A stretch of DNA of 6,619 bases from positions 1-6,619 of the forward strand of contig JAESTB010000199.1 of assembly GCA_016763815.1 (NCBI GenBank). The letters run 5' to 3'. This document shows positions 1 through 5,280 of the stretch, one piece after another. The position numbers were made by a program, and so were the translations under genes. The notes under the pieces were generated by a model. It worked only from the letters and a program-made list of their open reading frames with translations, made no database searches and was not told the DNA's origin. How positions within the stretch are numbered: the stretch's first letter is position 1; every line of letters begins with the position of its first letter. Source of the DNA: Arenicella sp. (GTDB lineage: Bacteria; Pseudomonadota; Gammaproteobacteria; Arenicellales; Arenicellaceae).

Positions 1-66
1 CCTCTGTATAGTTCGGTGACGAGATGAAAAGTGTTTGAATTGTCTTCAATTGAGGCGGGAAACGCA

Positions 67-86
67 GCCAATAGCGAGCTATTGGC
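67..86. promoter_or_regulatory. Perfect 20-bp palindrome, candidate TetR-family operator
   Basis: GCCAATAGC and its exact reverse complement GCTATTGGC are separated by two bases (GA). A perfect inverted repeat of this size upstream of a TetR-family gene is the classic form of an autoregulatory operator for that family. It lies about 118 bp ahead of the start codon, so it could also control a divergent gene beyond the left edge. There is no T-run after it, which argues against an intrinsic terminator. Binding by the adjacent regulator is an inference. Confidence 0.55.
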
Positions 87-91
87 AAGTT

Positions 92-154
92 CTTCAACCA
101 AAAGTGAAGGAGTTTCAACCCCAATACAAATAGTTTAAACCCCAATAAAAATAG
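92..154. repeat. 21-bp tandem direct repeats, two near-identical copies plus one degenerate
   Basis: Copies at 113-133 and 134-154 match at 19 of 21 positions; each contains AACCCCAATA followed by an AAATAG end. A weaker copy at 92-112 keeps TTCAACC and matches the second at about 13 of 21 positions. The period equals two DNA helical turns. Each strong copy carries CCAATA, the same hexamer found in both arms of the palindrome at 67-86. This suggests an array of protein-binding sites, but the function is inferred. Confidence 0.6.
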
Positions 155-204
155 CTACAGGCATTACTATCCGTTCGTCGACTTATGCTGAGATCTCAAT
201 ATAT

Positions 205-858
205 ATGAAAATTTTACCAACTCAAGAACGGGCGTTGATAAAACGTCAAGCACTAATCGATGCGGCCACAGCCGAGTTTTCGAGCATTGGCTTTGAAGTG
301 GCGACTGCTAAGTCAATCGCTTCTGTGGCGGAGGTAGCGACGGGCACGTTTTACCAATATTTTGACAATAAGAACGAGATCTTACGAGTAATTGCGAGCA
401 CTCGTTTTGATGGCTTACATCAGCAGATTGGGCTGCTTGAGTTGAAAGCGGTAAATGAGGCTCAACTGACTATAATTGGGGCTAGGCTTGATATAGAAGG
501 GCAATTTTCTGACACATTGATGTTTGTATATCAGTTTCATGCGGGTGATCCAGAGTTACATCAAGTTCTTGAACAGCGTCGAGCCTTAGACCCCAAATTG
601 CAAACGATCATGGACCAAGGTGAGGCGGTGTTGAAAAAGCGGGTTTTAACCTTCGTTAACACCTTTAATATTTCCAATGCTGAATTGATTGCCGAGAATT
701 TATTCGCCATGGCAGAGGGTCTGGTGCATCGATTGGTCTTTCACTCCAGCCTTTATAACTCGACCGAGAGAGACCGCAAAGAGGCTCTCGAGGTCGGCGC
801 AAAAATGCTGGCTAGCTATTTTATTCAGAACCAAGCAAAAACTAACCTAGATAATTAA
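205..858 (+). CDS. TetR-family transcriptional regulator
   Basis: This is a probable ligand-responsive DNA-binding repressor of 217 residues, a normal length for the family. The N-terminal domain (about residues 10-60) shows the TetR signature: an AAxxEFxxxGF helix around 20-30, then the helix-turn-helix at about 34-53 ending in GTFYQYFDNKNEIL. The remaining roughly 150 helical residues form the variable ligand-binding and dimerisation part and do not reveal the effector. The start at 205 is preferred because it gives the usual short lead into helix 1. There is no strong Shine-Dalgarno, only GAG 12 bases upstream. The gene ends four bases before the amidohydrolase start, so it probably shares its transcript and regulates it, with the upstream palindrome as the likely operator. 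The family call is firm; target and effector are inferred or unknown. Confidence 0.93.
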   Translation: MKILPTQERALIKRQALIDAATAEFSSIGFEVATAKSIASVAEVATGTFYQYFDNKNEILRVIASTRFDGLHQQIGLLELKAVNEAQLTIIGARLDIEGQFSDTLMFVYQFHAGDPELHQVLEQRRALDPKLQTIMDQGEAVLKKRVLTFVNTFNISNAELIAENLFAMAEGLVHRLVFHSSLYNSTERDRKEALEVGAKMLASYFIQNQAKTNLDN

Positions 859-862
859 CCCT

Positions 863-2749
863 ATGACTAAACCATTTGACATCGTTATTCAGAACGCACG
901 CGTATTCAACAACGGTGAAAACCCAGTAACCGAAGACATCGCTATTAAAGATGGTTTGGTGGTTAAACGTGGCCAATCGTTAGACATCGCCGGTGCAAAG
1001 AAAGTAATTGACGCGACCGGTCTTTGGGCTATGCCAGGGCTGTTCGATATCCATACTCATTACGATCTCGAGTTGGAGGTTGCACCTGGCTTGCCAGAAT
1101 CTACCCGCCATGGCACCACGTCAGTCGTTATTTCGAATTGCAGCTTAGGCTTAGCCTTTGGAAATCAGCGGGAAGGTGAGGTTGACCCAATTGTTGATTG
1201 TTATGCGCGCGTCGAAAATATACCTAAACCAGTGCTCAGGGCATGTGCCGACAAAGTAATCTGGAATACGCCACAGGAATATCTCGATCACCTAGAGCAG
1301 CTTAATCTCGGGCCGAATGTGATAACCATGATTCCGCATTCAATGTTGCGTATCGAATCAATGGGCTTTAAGGCTAGTGTTACACGTGATCCAACGCAAG
1401 CGGAGATTAACGACATGCAGCGCCTATTGCGTGACGGTCTGAAGATCGGTTACGCCGGGTTTTCAACCGACTCTCTGCCGTTCCATTACTTAGCCAATCA
1501 ACCATACTGTCATAAGACAATCCCCACTCAATTTGCTAAGTATGGCGAGATCAAACAACTCACTCAGGTCGTTCGCGACGCGGGCATGCTATGGCAAGCG
1601 ACCCCGCCTAAAGACAGCCCCGTGAAAGTGCTCAAGATGTTTCTATTGTCGTGCGCTCGTCTACACGGCAAGCCGCTCAAAACCACCGTGGTTGCTGCAT
1701 TGGACGTCAGCACTAATCGTAACTTGATCAAGATGGCGCGCTTGCTATCACGACTGTTGAATTCAAAGTTTCTCGGTGGCGAGTTTTATATGCAGGCGCT
1801 CGGTGCGCGCTTCAAGATTTGGTCTGATGGAGCGGTAACACCGATCGCTGAAGAAATACCTGAATTGCGTGCGTTGAACGAGACTGATTTGGATGACCGG
1901 GCGGCACGTTCTAAAATTCTTCAAGACCCTGAATATATAAAGCTCTTCAGGGCCATGTGGATGAAAGGCAAGTCTGGCTTCGGATTGGCAAGAGCTAAGC
2001 GATTACTGCGATTAGAAGACTACGCGTTTGATCGAGACCTAGAGAGCATGACGATTGACCTGTGCCCCCTGAAAGAATGGGAGGGTATGACCTTTCAAGC
2101 TGTTCTCGATCGAGTGCTTGAATTTCGCCGCGAAACCTCAACCACTGAGCTTAGTGTAGCCGAGCAAGAAGTTGTCTCTCGAGATTTCTTTTGGGTCTCT
2201 GATGAAGCAGACTTCGTATTGCAAATACTGCGTACTTTCGATACCGAAATTTCGTGGTACACGATCACTGCGAATCGCGATATCAAGATCGTGCGTGAGC
2301 TGCTGATGGACCCGAAGTTACTGCCAGGGTTTAACGATTGCGGTGCCCATTTAACCAATATGGCGTTTTACGATGTAAACCTTCGTAGCCTGAAGTTGGC
2401 ATCAGAAGGAGGAGAGCAAGATACCAATTATATGGTCAAGCGGCTGACCAAGGATGCGGCTGATTTGTTTGCAGTTGATCGTGGTTCGATCTACCAAGGC
2501 GATGTTGCCGACTTGATTTTAATCGATCCTAAACAACTAGCGAACTACGATGGCGAAGCTAATGTCGAACGTATTTTTCGTGAGGAGTATCAGCATCCGC
2601 AGCTCGTCAACCGCTCCAATGGCGTGGTGCCATTGGTGTTAATCAACGGTAAAGAGGCTTGGGCAAATGATGCGTTTTCCGACGACTTCGGCAAGCAACG
2701 AAAGGGAAGCTTGCTAAAGCCCATTGGGTTGGATGTTTCTACTGGCTAA
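863..2749 (+). CDS. Amidohydrolase, N-acyl-D-amino-acid deacylase-like (amidohydrolase 3 family)
   Basis: This is a predicted cytoplasmic metal-dependent hydrolase of amide bonds; no signal peptide is seen. The N-terminal sheet (FDIVIQNARVFNNG, residues 5-18) leads to the metal motif DIHTH with His64 and His66, then SNCSLG with Cys93. The 27-residue step from the second His to Cys matches His69/Cys96 of the Alcaligenes D-aminoacylase as I recall it. Near the C-terminus FNDCGAH carries Asp492 and His496, followed by the family closing motif GSIYQGDVADLILID (541-555). At 628 residues it is longer than the usual 480-500, with extra sequence at about 290-460. Where typical members have YATH and SHxK histidines, this protein has WQATPP (244-249) and VVAALD (276-281), so two zinc ligands seem absent. 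I recall a related subgroup of long amidohydrolases with the same central sequence style, so this may be a subfamily trait. The start lies four bases after the regulator stop without a clear ribosome site, suggesting translational coupling. The substrate is unknown. Confidence 0.85.
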   Translation: MTKPFDIVIQNARVFNNGENPVTEDIAIKDGLVVKRGQSLDIAGAKKVIDATGLWAMPGLFDIHTHYDLELEVAPGLPESTRHGTTSVVISNCSLGLAFGNQREGEVDPIVDCYARVENIPKPVLRACADKVIWNTPQEYLDHLEQLNLGPNVITMIPHSMLRIESMGFKASVTRDPTQAEINDMQRLLRDGLKIGYAGFSTDSLPFHYLANQPYCHKTIPTQFAKYGEIKQLTQVVRDAGMLWQATPPKDSPVKVLKMFLLSCARLHGKPLKTTVVAALDVSTNRNLIKMARLLSRLLNSKFLGGEFYMQALGARFKIWSDGAVTPIAEEIPELRALNETDLDDRAARSKILQDPEYIKLFRAMWMKGKSGFGLARAKRLLRLEDYAFDRDLESMTIDLCPLKEWEGMTFQAVLDRVLEFRRETSTTELSVAEQEVVSRDFFWVSDEADFVLQILRTFDTEISWYTITANRDIKIVRELLMDPKLLPGFNDCGAHLTNMAFYDVNLRSLKLASEGGEQDTNYMVKRLTKDAADLFAVDRGSIYQGDVADLILIDPKQLANYDGEANVERIFREEYQHPQLVNRSNGVVPLVLINGKEAWANDAFSDDFGKQRKGSLLKPIGLDVSTG

Positions 2750-2812
2750 GCGGCAAGAGGCATTGCGCAATACTCCGATCTAAATATCAATACGAATTGT
2801 TCGCATTTGCGA

Positions 2813-2841
2813 TTGCAAATTAAGCTTTAAGGTTTTATAGT
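2813..2841 (+). promoter_or_regulatory. Candidate sigma70 promoter for the TonB-dependent receptor
   Basis: TTGCAA (2813-2818) and TATAGT (2836-2841) are spaced by exactly 17 bp, matching the -35 and -10 consensus at 4 of 6 and 5 of 6 positions. Transcription would begin near 2848, giving a leader of about 70 bases that contains the hairpin at 2857-2877. The -35 element lies inside the palindrome at 2805-2820, so a protein bound there could block it. This is predicted from sequence only. Confidence 0.45.
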
Positions 2842-2856
2842 TCGCCCGATACACAG

Positions 2857-2878
2857 AAAGGCTGGGAACAGCCCTTTT
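2857..2878 (+). terminator. Small GC hairpin with short T-run: weak terminator or 5' leader stem
   Basis: AAAGGCTG pairs with CAGCC(C)TTT across a GGAA loop, with one bulged C, and is followed by TTTT (2875-2878). It could weakly terminate the regulator-amidohydrolase transcript. If the promoter at 2813-2841 is real, it would instead be a stem in the leader of the receptor mRNA. The five-base-pair GC core is short, so efficiency is doubtful. Confidence 0.4.
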
Positions 2879-2917
2879 AACGTTGTTAGCCAACTTAATA
2901 AATAGAATCCTTAAATT

Positions 2918-5170
2918 ATGAATAAGCAGTTCCGGCTCAGTTTTATTATGCGCGTGATAAGCGGCGCGTTTGCCCTTAGTATTGTTCCTTGTGTTGCTTT
3001 TGCTGACCCTGCATCGGAACCATTAGAAGAGGTGATAACCATTGGTTCGCGTGACGCGATCGATTCAATTACCGGTTCTGCCCACTACATCGGCGAAGAC
3101 ACGCTCGATAAATTTGAGTACAGCGACATTCAGCGTATTTCTCGTGAAGTTCCAGGTGTCTCGATTCAGATTGAAGATGGCTATGGCTTAAGGCCAAATA
3201 TCAGCATTCGTGGTGTGGCAACCGAACGCAGTGGCCGCATTACTCTACTTGAAGATAATATTTTGATCGCGCCAGCACCATATTCGGCGCCATCGGCCTA
3301 CTATTTCCCCACCGCGGGGCGCATGCAAGCGTTCGAAGTTATTAAAGGCCCTTCGGCTATTACTCAAGGCCCGTACACTATTGGCGGTGCATTGAATATG
3401 GTGTCTACTGCGATCCCGAAAGATCCGCGAGGTAAAGTTTTACTAGAACTGGGCGAAGATTCAACCGCACGTCTGCACGCTACTTATGCCGATACCTTAG
3501 ATTCTGGTTTGGGCTACTTGCTTGAAGTTCACCAATGGCAGTCTGATGGTTTTCAGACTATTGATCGTTCGACTACCGATACGGGTCTTGACGTCACTGA
3601 TTACACTCTGAAGCTGGCTTATGCACCAGAGGGAAGCGCTCACTCAGTATCGCTGAAGTTGCAAAAAGCGGATCAACAATCAAATCAGAGCTATTTAGGA
3701 TTAACCGATGCGGATTTTAGAGATCAGGCTTACCGTCGTTACAGCTTGTCTGAGTTAGACAACATTGAAACTAAACACGAGCAAGTGATCGTACGATATC
3801 GCTATAAGCCGAGTGATAGTTTTAGCCTGTCAGCAACGGCGTATAATAATGACCACCAGCGTGATTGGTTTAGAACCGAAGGGATAGATCTCGATGGAAG
3901 CTCGAATGCCCAGTCTTTTAGTCGCACCAGTTGGTCTAATGTTGTACAAGCCGTTAACCTGGGCAAAAGCCTTAGTAGTGGTGATGTTACGTTTGATGCG
4001 AGCCAGTTGAACGCTATCTTAGACGGCACTCTGGATACCGCGCAGGGCAGCATTCAATTGCGTTCGAATGCCCGTGAATATTACTCTCGTGGAATTCAAT
4101 TTAAACTCGATTGGAGCACCGAAATTGGCTCGGCCAGCCATCAGATTCAGGCCGGTATTCGCTACCACGAAGACCAAGAAGATCGTTTGCAGCGCAATAG
4201 CACATACCAACAAGTTGCCGGCCGCTTGCAGTTAAACGACATTGGCGAATTAGGCAATGCCGGCAACCGTATTCAAGAAGCGCAAGCGGTTGCGGTACAT
4301 GTTCAAGACCATATCGAGTTCGGTAATTGGGTACTAACACCGGGCTTCCGATACGAAGATATTGATCAGAGTCGCACACGTTTCAGGGGCGGTGCTGACC
4401 GAACCTTCAGAGATGGTCGGGAAAATGAAACAAGTGTTTTTCTTCCTGGGCTTGGGGCGATTTATAAAGTCAGCGACTCATTGTCGCTTGTCGCTGGTGT
4501 GCATAAAGGTTTTACCGCGCCGAGCAATTCACCTGGCGTGCGTGAAGAAGAAGCGATAAATTCTGAGTTTGGGCTTCGATTTAATAACGGCCGCACACGT
4601 GCTGAGGTAATCGCATTTAGCAGTGACTACGAGAATTTATTGGGCGAATGCACCTCGTCTTCTGGCTCGAATTGCGAAATAGGAGACGCCTTTAATGGCG
4701 ATGCGGCAACGGTTCGCGGTGTTGAAGCACTATTATCCAGTAGCGTCGAAGTTGCTGACAACATGTTGTTGTCGGCGCAATTATCGTTCACCTATATCGA
4801 CGGTGAGTTCGATACAGATATTGCTGATACCGCATTCTTTGGCGACGTTAGCGCTGGCGACCCGATCCCGTACATTCCGGAAACACAATTTCAATTCTCA
4901 GTGGGTTTGGAGCAAGGCGCTTGGCAAGCAAACGTCAACGTAAGTTATGTTGATGAGGTATGCACACGAGCATCATGCGGTCAGTTCGATCGTACTGACG
5001 ATGCACTTACTGTAGACCTTGCGAGCAATTACCTAGTTAATGATTCATTAAAGTTATTTGCCCGTGTCGAAAATGTAACTGACCAACGCGATATTCTTGG
5101 TCGCCAGCCCTATGGTGCACGACCAAACAAAGGTCGCTCGGCTTCGGTTGGGGTTGAGTTGAATTTTTAG
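2918..5170 (+). CDS. TonB-dependent outer-membrane receptor, FecA-like
   Basis: This predicted outer-membrane gated channel imports a scarce ligand, classically an iron chelate, using energy from TonB-ExbBD. Residues 1-29 form a signal peptide with a hydrophobic core and an AFA cleavage site before Asp30. A TonB-box-like LEEVITIGSR stretch follows at 36-45. The plug domain (about 50-170) contains NISIRGV (94-100), ITLLEDN (108-114) and FEVIKGPSAI (139-148), with a YFPT stretch between, in the style of FecA-type receptors. The rest is a 22-strand-type barrel ending in VGVELNF, whose terminal Phe is the usual outer-membrane assembly signal. Cysteine pairs at 578/586 and 682/687 probably form disulfides in extracellular loops. 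At 750 residues the protein appears complete. The start at 2918 is preferred; Met11 would leave a much shorter n-region. No FecI/FecR signalling genes or N-terminal signalling domain are present. The ligand is unknown, and nearby genes suggest an amide-containing molecule only by association. Confidence 0.93.
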   Translation: MNKQFRLSFIMRVISGAFALSIVPCVAFADPASEPLEEVITIGSRDAIDSITGSAHYIGEDTLDKFEYSDIQRISREVPGVSIQIEDGYGLRPNISIRGVATERSGRITLLEDNILIAPAPYSAPSAYYFPTAGRMQAFEVIKGPSAITQGPYTIGGALNMVSTAIPKDPRGKVLLELGEDSTARLHATYADTLDSGLGYLLEVHQWQSDGFQTIDRSTTDTGLDVTDYTLKLAYAPEGSAHSVSLKLQKADQQSNQSYLGLTDADFRDQAYRRYSLSELDNIETKHEQVIVRYRYKPSDSFSLSATAYNNDHQRDWFRTEGIDLDGSSNAQSFSRTSWSNVVQAVNLGKSLSSGDVTFDASQLNAILDGTLDTAQGSIQLRSNAREYYSRGIQFKLDWSTEIGSASHQIQAGIRYHEDQEDRLQRNSTYQQVAGRLQLNDIGELGNAGNRIQEAQAVAVHVQDHIEFGNWVLTPGFRYEDIDQSRTRFRGGADRTFRDGRENETSVFLPGLGAIYKVSDSLSLVAGVHKGFTAPSNSPGVREEEAINSEFGLRFNNGRTRAEVIAFSSDYENLLGECTSSSGSNCEIGDAFNGDAATVRGVEALLSSSVEVADNMLLSAQLSFTYIDGEFDTDIADTAFFGDVSAGDPIPYIPETQFQFSVGLEQGAWQANVNVSYVDEVCTRASCGQFDRTDDALTVDLASNYLVNDSLKLFARVENVTDQRDILGRQPYGARPNKGRSASVGVELNF

Positions 5171-5211
5171 TCTAATCTTTATTGCCACTCGTGGCCGTTC
5201 TTGCTGCGATT

Positions 5212-5252
5212 AAAAAGCTTCTCTAGGGTAGTCAAACTAGAGAGGCTTTTTT
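5212..5252 (+). terminator. Strong intrinsic terminator after the TonB-dependent receptor
   Basis: AAAAAGCTTCTCTAG (5212-5226) pairs with CTAGAGAGGCTTTTT (5237-5251) over 15 positions with a single G-U wobble, across a 10-base loop, and ends in six Ts (5247-5252). The A-run on the 5' side means it would also work on the reverse strand. It separates the receptor from the next gene, which therefore probably has its own promoter or depends on readthrough. Confidence 0.88.
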
Positions 5253-5268
5253 ATGCCTTTGTTGCTGA

Positions 5269-5274
5269 TAGAAT
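5269..5274 (+). promoter_or_regulatory. Candidate -10 box immediately before the synthetase-like gene
   Basis: TAGAAT matches the -10 consensus at 5 of 6 positions and lies seven bases before the ATG at 5281. Initiation from it would give an almost leaderless mRNA, in keeping with the lack of a Shine-Dalgarno. The expected -35 position falls in the terminator T-run and is poor. The same TAGAAT occurs at 2903-2908, ten bases before the receptor start. This is tentative. Confidence 0.25.
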
Positions 5275-5280
5275 AGCCTT

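Larger units (their letters stand above)
1..204. other. Non-coding region upstream of the TetR-family gene
   Basis: No coding region is supportable here: all three forward frames meet stops within the first 30 bases, and I found no reverse-strand start with a worthwhile open frame. The stretch holds a perfect 20-bp palindrome (67-86), a set of 21-bp tandem repeats (92-154) and a 10-bp palindrome TGAGATCTCA (189-198) just before the gene start. I could not find a convincing paired -35/-10 promoter. TTGGCA at 82-87, within and one base past the large palindrome, looks like a -35 hexamer but has no good -10 at 16-18 bp spacing. Confidence 0.7.
2750..2917. other. Intergenic region with nested palindromes, promoter and hairpin
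   Basis: This 168-bp stretch holds no gene. Direct reading shows ATTGCGCAAT (2762-2771), TCGCA-TT-TGCGA (2801-2812) and the overlapping ATTTGC-GATT-GCAAAT (2805-2820), all perfect inverted repeats. A sigma70-like promoter and a GC hairpin follow. The layout suggests that the receptor gene has its own regulated promoter, though readthrough from the amidohydrolase is also possible. Confidence 0.6.

Noticed and set aside
67..86. The large palindrome as an intrinsic terminator of a gene to the left
   Set aside because: The stem is not followed by a T-run on either strand, so an operator role is more likely.
92..154. The 21-bp repeats as a CRISPR array
   Set aside because: The copies are directly adjacent with no spacers, and only two are well conserved.
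2095..2358. Reverse-strand open frame of 87 codons inside the amidohydrolase
   Set aside because: It lies wholly antisense to a well-supported gene, has Ser/Arg-rich composition typical of a shadow frame, and shows no recognisable domain.
3802..4379. Overlapping reverse-strand open frames inside the receptor gene
   Set aside because: They overlap one another and a clear beta-barrel coding region, with no domain or ribosome site.
4362..4943. Forward-strand open frames in another frame within the receptor gene
   Set aside because: They are out-of-frame shadows; the receptor frame continues intact with barrel-like sequence.
5253..5276. Seven-codon open frame (MPLLLIE) between the terminator and the synthetase-like gene, considered as a precursor peptide
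   Set aside because: It is far too short for a lasso or other RiPP precursor, has no ribosome site and overlaps the candidate -10 box. No other start in 5171-5280 gives a usable peptide.
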